Positions 35,655 to 44,598 are shown, numbered from the stretch's first letter. The stretch is 64,000 nucleotides of DNA from Syntrophaceae bacterium (GCA_003153775.1 PMBI01000011.1:86303-150302), one strand, 5' to 3'. Numbers and translations are program-made. Notes: generated by a model from the sequence alone, not told the origin.

Positions 35655-36977
35655 CTATTTGAATAAGTCCGGGAAAAGAGTGCTGATGCCCATCAGGGAG
35701 GACATTATAATTACGAGAACGACTATCGAGCAGTTTATAATATTCTGCGAGCGGGTATTGACATGCTCACCCATGAAGGATTTATCATTTAGTAGTAAAA
35801 GTAGGAAAATAAGCAACGCGGGAAGGAGCGTAACCGCGACAACCTGCACGAACATCGTAATGGTGATCAAAGGAGCGCCGGGTATCAGGACCACAGCCCC
35901 GGAGGTGAGGAGCATGGCAAGATAAATCAGATAGAACCAGGGCGCGTCTTTGACTTTTTTATTCAATGAGTGCGCCCAGCCAAATACCTCTCCCACAGCC
36001 CATGAGGTGGAGAGAGAAATGCAAAGGGCTCCCAGGAAACCCGCGTCAAATAAGCCGATGGCGAATAGTTTCCTGGCCAGACTGCCCTGTGCGGCGGGCA
36101 GAAAGGGCACAATGGCCTCAGCCGTCTGGGCTGCATCCTCGATGATAATGGACGGCTTGTGGAAATAGAAAACCGCCGCGGTGGCGATGATGATGAAGAC
36201 CGCAACAATGCATGTTGAAAAGGAGCCTATGAGAGTTTCCAGTTTGCCGTATTTGATATCATGGATGTCGAGGCCCTTATCTACGACGGCGCTCTGTTGG
36301 AAGAAAAGCATCCACGGGGCGATAGTTGTTCCTATATTGGCGAGTATGATGAAGATCAGATCTGCGTTAAAGCCGCCGAGATCAGGACTGTAGAAGCCTC
36401 TGAATACCTCGTTCCATGTGGGAGCGGTCGGCGTTTCCATGGCCCAGAGGGCGGCGGGGATGTAAACGAGATTGAAGCAGCAGAAAAAAAGCGTTATCTT
36501 TTCAAATGTCCAGTATTGACCGGAAACGATCACAGTAAAAAGAATAGCCGTGACCACGATGACGGTCAGCCACGGCGGCACTCCGAAAAGACTCATGGCT
36601 GCAGTCATCCCAACGTATTCAGTTATCAGGGTAAGCCAGTTAATGATAGTGAGATCAATCAGGGAGAACCAACCCCAGAAGGGGCCGAAACCCTCAAAGA
36701 TTGCCTCTGCGTGGCCGCGCTTGGTGACAGCCCCGAGACGGACGGTCATCTCCTGAATGTAATAGGCCATCGGAAGAAGAATGATGAACATCCAAAGCAG
36801 GGAAAAGCCGTACTTGGAACCCGTCACGGCATAGGTTGATATTCCTCCTGCATCGTTATCGGCAACCATAACAATAATACCCGGGCCGAGAACGGAGAGA
36901 AATATGATGAACTGCCTGCGAAAGCGATTCAGGATGTGAATACTCTTGCTTACCCAGAACATAAGACGCGCCGCCAT
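35655..36977 (-). CDS. NRAMP (SLC11)-related divalent metal transporter, possibly magnesium type
   Basis: An integral membrane protein of about 440 residues with 11 or so helices. It has the NRAMP fold by its opening 'GPGIIVMVADNDAGGI', but the metal-site motif DPGN of helix 1 is DAGG, and the MPHN motif of helix 6 is replaced by 'APWMLFFQQS', losing the Met and His typical of Mn/Fe carriers. These changes are like those of NRAMP-related magnesium transporters (NRMTs), which lack the soft Met ligand. Pairing with an MgtE-type sensor protein supports Mg2+ as substrate. Start ATG 36977 has no clear ribosome site. Confidence 0.8.
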   Translation of the reverse strand: MAARLMFWVSKSIHILNRFRRQFIIFLSVLGPGIIVMVADNDAGGISTYAVTGSKYGFSLLWMFIILLPMAYYIQEMTVRLGAVTKRGHAEAIFEGFGPFWGWFSLIDLTIINWLTLITEYVGMTAAMSLFGVPPWLTVIVVTAILFTVIVSGQYWTFEKITLFFCCFNLVYIPAALWAMETPTAPTWNEVFRGFYSPDLGGFNADLIFIILANIGTTIAPWMLFFQQSAVVDKGLDIHDIKYGKLETLIGSFSTCIVAVFIIIATAAVFYFHKPSIIIEDAAQTAEAIVPFLPAAQGSLARKLFAIGLFDAGFLGALCISLSTSWAVGEVFGWAHSLNKKVKDAPWFYLIYLAMLLTSGAVVLIPGAPLITITMFVQVVAVTLLPALLIFLLLLLNDKSFMGEHVNTRSQNIINCSIVVLVIIMSSLMGISTLFPDLFK

Positions 36978-37449
36978 CAAAAGGAAAACGAACTATCCCT
37001 GATAGGACTAAGTAAATCAAAAGATTTAGAAAGTCGGGTTAATCAATATTAGGAGATAGAGGTATGAGGAGCGGCAGTGATTTCCGGTGCAAACATATAC
37101 CCCGGAAATCTGCGGAGGACTGGCTAACAGACGGGTGATGTAAATACTTCCGGGATAAGACTTCTATTTTGTTTTACCGGGAACCACGGTCGGGCAATCG
37201 TCAATCCCTCTACAACCAGGAGGCTCCATATAATTTGGTTTACTCCAACAAAAGAATTTAAATTAGGCATCAAGATTCTAATTTCTTCTGTTATACAAAA
37301 AATAAATTGACGTCAAGGTAAAAAGTTCGTGGATGATTTCTGGGCGTAATGAATTTGGCATGCGGCACCGCGGAAGCGTGTTTGTCTGTTAGTCGAAGGA
37401 TGCTGGGAAGCGGATCCCCTCCGGGGTCGTTTAGCCATAATACGTTGTC
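36978..37449. other. non-coding region upstream of the transporter operon
   Basis: No gene is supported in these 472 bases. A perfect 9-base stem GATTTCCGG/CCGGAAATC lies at 37079-37110. No magnesium (M-box) or manganese riboswitch was recognised, although a metal-responsive leader would fit the transporter operon. A 24-codon frame from 37064 overlaps the hairpin and is not accepted. Confidence 0.4.
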
Positions 37450-38073
37450 TTACGGCAGTACTAACCCTATGAGGGACAGGATCAGCCATCGGAAGAGAGC
37501 GATCAGCGGATCTAATGCTCCAAGATAGAGGAGTCCGATGATAATAAAGAATCCGTAAGGCTCGAGACGGGAAAGGGTGTATTGGAGCCTTGCCGGCGCA
37601 AATCCCATGAGGATTCTTGATCCGTCGAGAGGTGGAATAGGAATCATGTTGAAGGAGGCCAGTATGATGTTGATCTGCGCCAGATAATAAAGGAGAGTAG
37701 ATAAGACTCCTCCAGGCTCCGGCGACAAGAAGCGATAGAGAAAGAAGGCGATGAAGGCGAGAAACATATTCATGATGATCCCCGCCGAGGAGACGAGTAT
37801 CAGCCCTGTACGCATGTCGCGCAGGTTGCTGAAATTTACGGGCACGGGCTTCGCCCAGCCGAACCCGAAAAGAAAGAGCATGAGGGTGCCGAGAGGGTCG
37901 AGATGCCTCAGCGGATTAAGGCTGAGCCTGCCCTGCCATTTGGCCGTCGAATCGCCCATGCGGTAAGCGACCCAGCCATGAGCAAGTTCGTGAAGAATAA
38001 CGGAATATAAAAGCGGTATGGCAAGAAGGATGAATGTAAGAGGATCGTTTATGAGAAGTTTGAGCAGGCCCAT
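37450..38073 (-). CDS. site-2 protease family (M50) zinc metalloprotease
   Basis: A 207-residue intramembrane protease. The zinc motif is 'VILHELAHGW' (HExxH) in the first membrane segment and the third ligand lies in 'MIPIPPLDGSR' (NxxPxPxLDG). About five hydrophobic helices and no PDZ domain make it the short group-III type. Members cleave membrane-bound regulators or act in housekeeping, and no substrate can be named. It lies 59 bases downstream of the caspase-HtrA gene on the same strand, putting two proteases in one probable transcript. Confidence 0.9.
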   Translation of the reverse strand: MGLLKLLINDPLTFILLAIPLLYSVILHELAHGWVAYRMGDSTAKWQGRLSLNPLRHLDPLGTLMLFLFGFGWAKPVPVNFSNLRDMRTGLILVSSAGIIMNMFLAFIAFFLYRFLSPEPGGVLSTLLYYLAQINIILASFNMIPIPPLDGSRILMGFAPARLQYTLSRLEPYGFFIIIGLLYLGALDPLIALFRWLILSLIGLVLP

Positions 38074-38132
38074 TTATTTGTCCGTCGCGCGTGTCGGCGG
38101 TCTTTTCCGTCTGCTTTCGGACGGAGACCAAA

Positions 38133-40052
38133 TTAATCTTTTCTTTCAGCAATGACGGCGCTAAATGTCATTGGCCGGCTATCGCGCACGACCTTGACAA
38201 TCGCTTTTTCGCCGACAGAAAAAGATGCGATAAGAAGTAGAAGCTGACGGGTATCCTTAATTTTCTTTCCGTTGACCTCGACAAGTATATCACCTGTGCG
38301 AAGACCGGCCGTATCCGCCGGACCTTCCTTCACTACCTCAACGACCAGGACGCCGTTTTTCTGCGTGAGTTTCAAGGTACCGGCGAGTTCGGGTGTTATG
38401 TCCTGAACGCCCACGCCGAAGAAGCCTCTCGTGAACCTTCCTTTTGTCTTGAGTCCCGGCAAAATTGTTTTGACTGTATTGATGGGGACGGCGAAACCGA
38501 TCCCCTGTGTTTCTGGCGAAATTGCCGTACTGATGCCGATTACTTCGCCTTCCAGGTTGATGAGAGGCCCGCCGCCGCTTCCCGGGTGAAAGGAGAAGTC
38601 TGTTTGAATGAAATCATCGGTACTTCTGGCACTGATGGCGCTGACAATGCCGGAGCTTACTGTCTGTTCCAGTCCCCACGGATAACCAACGGCTATCACC
38701 CGCTCCCCAACTCGAAGTGTTTCGGAGTTGCCGAGGTGAGCCGGGGCGAGGCTTTCGGCCGTTTTAATTCTTAGAAGTGCAATGTCCGTCACTGTATCTC
38801 TCCCCACGACCTTGGCATCGTACTCGGTTCCAGCTTGGAGTGTAACCTGAATGCTCTCAGCCTGGTCAATAACGTGACTATTTGTCAGAATGTAACCGTC
38901 GCTGCTGATGAGAAAGCCAGACCCCATACTCTTGGCCTTCGATTCTCGCTTCTGGGGCGGAGGCGCGTTCTTAAAGAATTTATCAAAAAAATCATCACCC
39001 TTGAATGGTGTCTCTTGCCCTGCTGCATGCGTGACAGTGATTCTGACAACTGCGCTCTTTATCCGAGCTACGAGAGAACTGAGATCAGGGCCGATTGTCA
39101 AATCTCGCGGGTGCTCGGGTGCCGTGCGTTCGGGTCGGCCCGTGATTGTGTCTATCTTACTTGTCGGCGCATCCTCTGCCGGCGGTGCTGCCTTGGTAAG
39201 AACAAAAACAAACTCTCCTTCGCCATCGATGCTGCCGTATTGCGGAACCTGGGAATTGTGAGTCATCCGCGTCACCTTCGGCTTCACATATGAGGCGAGG
39301 TCGCTGAATGTGACATAGCCTTTATCATCCCGGTCTGCCGAACCATCGAGTCCCTCGAGGATATATCTTGTGAACACCCCATGACCATCCTCTTCATGCG
39401 CCTGTTCGCCCTTACCGCCTGCAGTCAGCATCTGGTGCGCCTTCCGTGTGGTTATCTTGTTGAGATAGTCACGGTCCATCGGGGGTATGCCTCCTGACCG
39501 GGTAAGCCCCAGACCGGAGTAGCAGGTGTCGATTAAGTAGAGGACATGCTTGGCCGGCAGGCGCCTGGAAAACTGCCGCACCTGATCCATGGATATGGCA
39601 GTGGAGAAGATGTTCCTGGTATCGCTGTCTACGGGGACGAGGTAACCCATCTGGCTGCCGTCCGCGAGTTCCTCCGTTTGACCGTGGCCGGCAAAGAAGA
39701 TGATTACGCGGTCGTTCTTTTCCACCTTTTTCGGCAGTTCATCTCCGAGAACTTTAAGGATGTTCTCCCTCGTGGCATAGTTGTCGAGAAGGGTGATGGT
39801 ATCGAATCCCATTTCTTTGAATCGCTTCTCGATCGACCGGGCATCATTTACGGCATATTCGAGGATAGGCCATTTGTCATAGGCGTTGATGCCGATAATA
39901 ACGGCGTAGCTGTGATTATAGAGGCTGTCGAGGGAAGGGGAGGGCCTGGAGGTGATCTGAACCCCACGCTTCGCTTTGGAGGCTGCGTCGACGGGAGTAG
40001 AGGCCAGCAGTGAAAGCACGCATATGAGCATTATAGCACGAATGGCGTTCAT
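38133..40052 (-). CDS. secreted caspase-like (C14) and HtrA-type protease fusion with PDZ domain
   Basis: A 639-residue exported protein. Signal peptide residues 1-24 end near 'VDAAS'. A caspase-like p20 domain (about 45-270) has the His in 'FFAGHGQ' (H123) and the Cys in 'LIDTCYSG' (C177), both intact. A chymotrypsin-like HtrA domain (about 335-525) keeps His in 'TNSHVID' and Asp in 'DIALLRI', but the nucleophile motif normally GNSGGP reads 'GSGGGP', placing Ser one position early (S492) and Gly at the catalytic site. A PDZ domain ends the protein (about 530-630). Start ATG 40052 has GGGAGG upstream. It precedes an M50 protease. Confidence 0.88.
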   Translation of the reverse strand: MNAIRAIMLICVLSLLASTPVDAASKAKRGVQITSRPSPSLDSLYNHSYAVIIGINAYDKWPILEYAVNDARSIEKRFKEMGFDTITLLDNYATRENILKVLGDELPKKVEKNDRVIIFFAGHGQTEELADGSQMGYLVPVDSDTRNIFSTAISMDQVRQFSRRLPAKHVLYLIDTCYSGLGLTRSGGIPPMDRDYLNKITTRKAHQMLTAGGKGEQAHEEDGHGVFTRYILEGLDGSADRDDKGYVTFSDLASYVKPKVTRMTHNSQVPQYGSIDGEGEFVFVLTKAAPPAEDAPTSKIDTITGRPERTAPEHPRDLTIGPDLSSLVARIKSAVVRITVTHAAGQETPFKGDDFFDKFFKNAPPPQKRESKAKSMGSGFLISSDGYILTNSHVIDQAESIQVTLQAGTEYDAKVVGRDTVTDIALLRIKTAESLAPAHLGNSETLRVGERVIAVGYPWGLEQTVSSGIVSAISARSTDDFIQTDFSFHPGSGGGPLINLEGEVIGISTAISPETQGIGFAVPINTVKTILPGLKTKGRFTRGFFGVGVQDITPELAGTLKLTQKNGVLVVEVVKEGPADTAGLRTGDILVEVNGKKIKDTRQLLLLIASFSVGEKAIVKVVRDSRPMTFSAVIAERKD

Positions 40053-40310
40053 CTGTATGGTCCTCCCGTAAAGAATCTGGGGATTTTTATACACCAAACC
40101 CGGCAAAACCACAAGCGATGTTCTTCGTTACACATGACATCTTTCACAAGATCGCTGCATCCGCAAAAGAGCAGAGAAGTGCCCAGTCAGCATCTCCGCA
40201 TGGGACCCAGGTCATGAGCATGGTCGAGCAAGAGCCACTTCTATACGGGATTTTGTTGTAAATCTAAACCTGTTGAGGTATTAAATAGGAAAAGGCCAAG
40301 GAGGGATAAT
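40053..40310. other. divergent intergenic region
   Basis: A gap of 258 bases between the caspase-HtrA gene (leftward) and the OsmC-type selenoprotein gene (rightward). It carries an AAGGAGGG ribosome site at its right end. No convincing promoter hexamers or repeats were found. Confidence 0.35.
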
Positions 40311-40772
40311 ATGAGCGAAGTCGTTCACACATCTAAAATAAAAATCGTCAGGGAAAAGGGGCCGACACGGAGAGCCATGATAGAGGGGTTCTCGGAACCT
40401 GTCTATTACGGAGTCCATGGCGGCATCATGAAATTTTACAAAGTGCAGCCGGAAGAGGAGCATGCGGCCACTCTCGACCACATTGTTGCCGCGACAGCGG
40501 GTTGAATGATGGGCACACTGGCCACGCTGATGGCCGGAAAGAAGATTCCTACCCCGGAAAGTCTTTACTGGGCCGATGTGGAAGGCGACATCGAGAATGT
40601 TAACGGAGTACTCAAGATCACCACCATCCGCGTCAAATACCACCTGAAGGTTCCTGAAGATAAGATCGCAGACGCGAAGGAGAGCTTCGCAAACTATATC
40701 ACCCGCTGTCCGGCCGCACAGAGCGTCAGTGGTTGTATTAAACTCGAGGATGAATTGTTATTCGAGAAATAG
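40311..40772 (+). CDS. OsmC-family selenoprotein (peroxide reductase type)
   Basis: A 153-residue OsmC-fold protein if TGA 40503-40505 is read as selenocysteine 65. The segment 'HIVAATAG-U-MMGTLATLMAG' is the helix where OsmC/Ohr proteins carry the peroxidatic Cys, and the resolving Cys is present in 'ITRCPAAQSV' (C133), as in the family's CP(V/I)S motif. Frames before and after the TGA each make half of an OsmC domain. OsmC and Ohr proteins reduce organic hydroperoxides. AAGGAGGG precedes ATG 40311. A SECIS-like hairpin follows the TGA. An ATG directly after the TGA makes a false downstream gene likely in automatic annotation. Confidence 0.88.
40503..40537 (+). promoter_or_regulatory. bacterial SECIS-like hairpin in the OsmC-family selenoprotein gene
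   Basis: Counting T of TGA as 1, CTGGCCA (16-22) pairs with TGGCCGG (29-35), with one G-U pair, around the loop CGCTGA, whose second base is G. The loop begins 20 bases after the stop-like codon. Stem length, distance and loop G all fit the SelB-binding SECIS pattern. Confidence 0.75.
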
Positions 40773-40939
40773 ATTTCTGATAAGGCGGGCAATAGCGATG
40801 CCGGGGCGGCTGCCCTGCCTCTCTTTGATCTGCTTTGAACGTATTAGCCCTGATCTTTTCACAATTAGTAAATTCGGATTCCCTTGACTGATTAATATAG
40901 CAGAAAATGCAAGCTCCCGGGGAGCGAAAGGAGGACTTT

Positions 40940-41566
40940 ATGAAGTGGATTTGCCTTATCGTATTTGTCGTTGCTATCGGTATGCAATCGGACAGTGTTT
41001 TTGCACAGGACAGAATGCCCGGCATGCCCCTTGAGAAGATGACCGATCTTCAGAAGAAGTATGCAGAGGAGATTATCAAAGGCCCCCGCGGCGCTCTTTA
41101 TGGGCCTTTCGTGCCCTTGATTCGCAGCCCGGAGCTCATGGATAAGGCGCAGCGTATGGGGGAGTACTTGCGCTACAAGAGTGCAATCGGGACAAAGTTG
41201 AGCGAACTCGTCATCCTGATCACGGCTCGCCAATGGACTCAGCAGGTGGAATGGGCTATCCATGAGCCCATAGCCATCAAGTCAGGCATAAAGGCAGATA
41301 TTGTAAGAGCGATCGCTGACGGTCGCTACCCCACGGGCATGAGCGAAGATGAGGGTATCGTGTATGACTTCTGCACCGAGCTTCATGTCAACAAGAGCGT
41401 TGCGGATGCGACTTATGAGCGCGCCGTGAGGCGGTTCGGTGAGCAGGGGGTCATCGACATGCTCGGGATCAACGGCTATTATACATTTCTTGCGATGATT
41501 ATGAACGGCACGCGCACGGCCGTGCCGGATGGCAAGCCCGCACCTTTGAAGGCATTTCCGAAGTGA
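40940..41566 (+). CDS. exported carboxymuconolactone decarboxylase-family protein
   Basis: A 208-residue protein with a signal peptide ending near 'DSVFAQD'. The mature part is an AhpD/CMD-like helical fold ('LSELVILITARQWTQQVEWAIHEP'), with the conserved His pair region but without the CxxC of AhpD, so it is closer to carboxymuconolactone decarboxylase relatives than to AhpD peroxidase partners. Members with this layout include uncharacterised periplasmic proteins. The start ATG 40940 has AAAGGAGG upstream, whereas an earlier ATG at 40907 would overlap it. It lies downstream of the OsmC selenoprotein. Its reaction is unknown. Confidence 0.75.
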   Translation: MKWICLIVFVVAIGMQSDSVFAQDRMPGMPLEKMTDLQKKYAEEIIKGPRGALYGPFVPLIRSPELMDKAQRMGEYLRYKSAIGTKLSELVILITARQWTQQVEWAIHEPIAIKSGIKADIVRAIADGRYPTGMSEDEGIVYDFCTELHVNKSVADATYERAVRRFGEQGVIDMLGINGYYTFLAMIMNGTRTAVPDGKPAPLKAFPK

Positions 41567-41703
41567 GAATGACGTAGATCCGAACTGCGTTTATCTGAAC
41601 TGGTTATTGAAATGTATAGGAGAGCTTTCTGGGTGTGCTGCCGGCGGCGATCCATTCCTCAACCGCCGCCTACTCGTGCGAGTGGAGAGTGAAAAATATC
41701 TGT

Positions 41704-41943
41704 TCAGTGATTCTTTAGCGCTTCGGAGAGGATGAGAAAGATAAGCGTGAGAATGGCCATAAGGATGGCCATCAATCCCGGCATTAACCTGGCCCATTTT
41801 ACGGACAGCGGCGCTGTAACACGCAACTCGTTTTTGGGAATGTCGTTGTGATCGACATCAGAAGATGCGCCCTCATGTATTGCGTGAGAGCGTGTCTCAA
41901 GTTCCTGCATCTCTTTTTTATAATCGTTCAGATTCTTTTTCAT
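41704..41943 (-). CDS. small membrane protein of unknown function
   Basis: A 79-residue protein with a charged, coiled N-terminal half ('YKKEMQELETRSHAIHEG') and one hydrophobic helix near the C-terminus ('LMPGLMAILMAILTLIFLIL'). No family is recognised. It follows the uspA terminator and so is probably transcribed separately or by read-through. Confidence 0.45.
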   Translation of the reverse strand: MKKNLNDYKKEMQELETRSHAIHEGASSDVDHNDIPKNELRVTAPLSVKWARLMPGLMAILMAILTLIFLILSEALKNH

Positions 41944-41960
41944 CCGCGATCCGAATCGGT

Positions 41961-41996
41961 CATAAGAAAAGGGCGCCCGCTTGCAACGGGCGCCCT
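41961..41996 (-). terminator. Rho-independent terminator after uspA
   Basis: A perfect stem AGGGCGCCCG/CGGGCGCCCT around a 7-base loop, followed on the minus strand by TTTTCTT. It closes the cstA-uspA transcript 14 bases after the uspA stop codon. Confidence 0.8.
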
Positions 41997-42009
41997 CCAG
42001 TAAAACATC

Positions 42010-42513
42010 TTAGAGGCGGATTTCTCCCGCGCTGCACAATTTAGGATCTTTACTTTCCGGTCCTTCCTCGCCGGTAGGCATTACGGTCAGCACCGGGCAC
42101 GGGGAATAGTTAACAACCCTGTCCGCCGTACTGCCGAAGATTCTTCTGTTGTAGGCCATCTTACGGCTGTTGGTACCGATAACGATCAGGTCTATGTTGT
42201 TTTCCTTCTGGAATTTCAGGATTTCCTCGTCGGGGACCCCAGTCAACAATTTGTACTCGACATTTTTGTAGCCTCCAAGTCCCTGCGTACAGCACATGTT
42301 GAGCTCTTGCTTGGATTTCTCCTCCATGGCCTTCTTGAGCTCGCCCAGATTCACTTTCGGTGCATACCATTCCGTCATCTTGCCTACATCGTGAATCACA
42401 TGGACGATATATAATTTTGCTCCGTACCGCTGGGCAAGGTCCGCAGCGTAAGGCGTTGCCTTTACGGCGCCTGCCATGAAGTCTGTCGCTAAGAGAATCT
42501 TTTTTATTTCCAT
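42010..42513 (-). CDS. universal stress protein, UspA family
   Basis: A 167-residue single Usp domain. The nucleotide-binding signature appears as 'VIGTNSRKMAYNRRIFGSTA' with the G-x2-G-x9-G-S/T pattern only partly kept: the middle glycine is replaced, though 'GSTADRVVNYSPCPVLTVMP' retains the end. The start 'KKILLATDF' is typical. It lies 30 bases after cstA and ends at a strong terminator, so it is the last gene of a transport operon. Usp proteins often bind ATP and modulate transporters or metabolism in starvation. Confidence 0.85.
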   Translation of the reverse strand: MEIKKILLATDFMAGAVKATPYAADLAQRYGAKLYIVHVIHDVGKMTEWYAPKVNLGELKKAMEEKSKQELNMCCTQGLGGYKNVEYKLLTGVPDEEILKFQKENNIDLIVIGTNSRKMAYNRRIFGSTADRVVNYSPCPVLTVMPTGEEGPESKDPKLCSAGEIRL

Positions 42514-42543
42514 AACGCCTCCTTTTTCGTTAGCATTAGGTTC

Positions 42544-44355
42544 TTATTCTTCTACCACTTCGAGAACGAGATCGCCGTATCGATCTTTAACCGGTATCGT
42601 GATCTGAAGAAGATCAAAACAGCGCTTAGCTGCCGCAATAAATATTATTATAACCAACACCATGACGATTACCGAGAGTATCGCGAGGAGATAATTCTGT
42701 TTCGGAAGATAGTTTAAAGTGATGTTCAGGTATCCCGCATAAAGAGTCGTAACGGCCATGATGATACCGGGAACGGCGGTCATCCACACATACTTCAATT
42801 TCCCCATCCTGATCAGCATGATTGTTCCGATGATCAGGGCGCAGGAGGCAAGTAGCTGGTTGCTCATGCCGAAGAGCGGCCAGATGGTCGTGATATCCCC
42901 TGTGTATACGAGATAACCCCAGGCGCCGGTGAAGAGGAAACTGGTTATGATGATGCCGGGCATCCAGCGTTTTTCAAGAAACTTCGGGAAGACCTTGCCT
43001 ACCATTTCCTGGAGGAAGAACCTTCCGACTCTTGTGCCTGTGTCGACGGCGGTGAGAATAAACACCGCTTCGAACATGATCGCGAAGTGGTACCAATACG
43101 ACATCAGTCCTTTCATAAACGGTATGGACGAAAAGATATAAGCCATGCCCACGGCGAGAGAGACTGCGCCGCCGGGCCGGCCCTGAATCTTTTCCTGGAC
43201 CTGTGCCGCAAGGTCGGGAAGGTTGACCGGAACCATGCCGAGCTTCGCGTAAACTGCGGGAGCCGCATTGATGGCGAAGTAGTCTGCCGGAACCAGGACG
43301 CAGGCGGAAACGAGAGCCATGATAGCCACGACTCCCTCCACGAGCATTGCACCGTAGCCGATAAACAAAACATCCCGTTCGTTTCCGATCATTTTCGGGG
43401 TCGTTCCGGACCCGATGATTGCGTGAAATCCCGATAAGGCGCCGCAGGCGATGGTGATCATGACAAAGGGATACACCGGGCCCGGTATAATGGGGCCGCC
43501 TCCGTAGATGAAGGGTGTAAGGGCCGCCATCTGGAAATCAGGACGGACAATGAAGATTCCTATAATAAGCATCGCTATGGTCCCTATTTTCAAGTACGTG
43601 GAGAGATAATCACGCGGACATAGAATCATCCAGACGGGAAGGACGGATGCCACGAATCCGTAGATGGGTATGAAAATAGAGATCTGTTTCTTCGTGAGTG
43701 TAAATATCGGGGCCCAGGTCGGACTTGCCGCGACATAAGGTCCGACAAGTATCGCTCCTGCAAGCAGGGCAACGCCCATGATGCTCGCCCCTTTCACGTC
43801 TCCGGGGCGTAGCACATGCAGCCAGATTCCCATCAGGAACGCTATAGGCAACGTGGCAAAGACAGTGAAAGTTCCCCAGGCGCTTTCAAACATGGCATTG
43901 ACGACTGCGATGGAAAGGCCGGCGAGGGTTAAGATGAGAATAAAAAGGAACGCAAAGGAAGCAACTGTTCCCGCGGTTTTCCCAATCTCGCTTTCAGCAA
44001 TCTTTGCCAGGCTGTGCCCTTTGTGTCTTACCGAAGCAAAGAGCACTACCATATCATGCACGGCTCCGGCGAGGACGCACCCTACAATGATCCAGATGGC
44101 GCCGGGCAGATAGCCGAACTGTGCTGCCAGCACCGGTCCCAAGAGCGGACCTGCAGCTGCGATGGCGGCGAAGTGGTGTCCGAACAAAACATACTTGTTG
44201 GTCTTGACATAGTCATGACCGTCTGGCATGGAAACTGCGGGAGTGGCACGTTCACTTTTCAGCTCCAACACCTTGTTGGCTATGAACAGCCCGTAAAACC
44301 GGTAGGCTATGGCAAAAATGCACAATGAAACAAATACCAAAGTTAGGGCATTCAT
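42544..44355 (-). CDS. cstA: CstA-family carbon starvation/pyruvate or peptide transporter
   Basis: A membrane transporter of about 603 residues with some 16 hydrophobic helices. The family's N-terminal CstA signature 'HHFAAIAAAGPLLGPVLAAQ' is present, preceded by 'VKTNKYVLFG'. CstA was first described for peptide uptake, and CstA and BtsT of E. coli are pyruvate transporters. Start ATG 44355 has AAAGGAG upstream; the 58 extra upstream codons would run through the regulatory region. Immediately upstream is a LytS/LytR pair of the BtsSR/YpdAB kind, which in E. coli controls a CstA-family gene. It is followed by uspA. Confidence 0.92.
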   Translation of the reverse strand: MNALTLVFVSLCIFAIAYRFYGLFIANKVLELKSERATPAVSMPDGHDYVKTNKYVLFGHHFAAIAAAGPLLGPVLAAQFGYLPGAIWIIVGCVLAGAVHDMVVLFASVRHKGHSLAKIAESEIGKTAGTVASFAFLFILILTLAGLSIAVVNAMFESAWGTFTVFATLPIAFLMGIWLHVLRPGDVKGASIMGVALLAGAILVGPYVAASPTWAPIFTLTKKQISIFIPIYGFVASVLPVWMILCPRDYLSTYLKIGTIAMLIIGIFIVRPDFQMAALTPFIYGGGPIIPGPVYPFVMITIACGALSGFHAIIGSGTTPKMIGNERDVLFIGYGAMLVEGVVAIMALVSACVLVPADYFAINAAPAVYAKLGMVPVNLPDLAAQVQEKIQGRPGGAVSLAVGMAYIFSSIPFMKGLMSYWYHFAIMFEAVFILTAVDTGTRVGRFFLQEMVGKVFPKFLEKRWMPGIIITSFLFTGAWGYLVYTGDITTIWPLFGMSNQLLASCALIIGTIMLIRMGKLKYVWMTAVPGIIMAVTTLYAGYLNITLNYLPKQNYLLAILSVIVMVLVIIIFIAAAKRCFDLLQITIPVKDRYGDLVLEVVEE

Positions 44356-44395
44356 TTTTCTAATTCTCCTTTCTTGGTTTGAGTATTTATATATA

Positions 44396-44422
44396 AAGTA
44401 GCGCAATCCATTCGCGCTACTT
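44396..44422. repeat. perfect hairpin in the cstA leader
   Basis: AAGTAGCGC and GCGCTACTT form a 9-base-pair perfect stem around a 9-base loop. It lies 40 bases upstream of the cstA start codon, between the candidate LytTR direct repeats and the ribosome site, and so is probably in the 5' untranslated RNA. No T tract. Confidence 0.55.
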
Positions 44423-44463
44423 AGCACTAAAGGATTACAGGAATATATACAACCGCGAATTTG

Positions 44464-44493
44464 CTGGGCGGTTATATAATGTTCTGAACGGTT
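44464..44493 (-). promoter_or_regulatory. candidate LytTR-regulator binding direct repeat upstream of cstA
   Basis: On the minus strand AACCGTTCAG and AACCGCCCAG are direct repeats 20 bases apart. The first contains ACCGTTCAG, an exact fit to the LytTR consensus [TA][AC][CA]GTTN[AG][TG]; the second departs at two positions. Spacing is one or two bases shorter than usual. It lies about 110 bases before cstA, next to the LytTR regulator gene. Confidence 0.45.
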
Positions 44494-44598
44494 GATAACT
44501 GAAGTTAATCGGCCATAGGGAATGAACAAATTAGTGTATTGCGCTCAGTAAAATGTCAACATCGGGGGACTGGCCATCAACTATGGATAATGAGCGGT

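Noticed and set aside
37064-37138. 24-codon frame with a purine-rich upstream stretch, ending in TGA
   Set aside because: It overlaps a perfect hairpin, shows no protein-like character, and no SECIS-like element follows the TGA, so neither a peptide nor a selenoprotein is supported.
40506-40772. Separate 88-residue gene starting right after a TGA
   Set aside because: The product is half of an OsmC domain continuous with the frame before the TGA; recoding explains it better.
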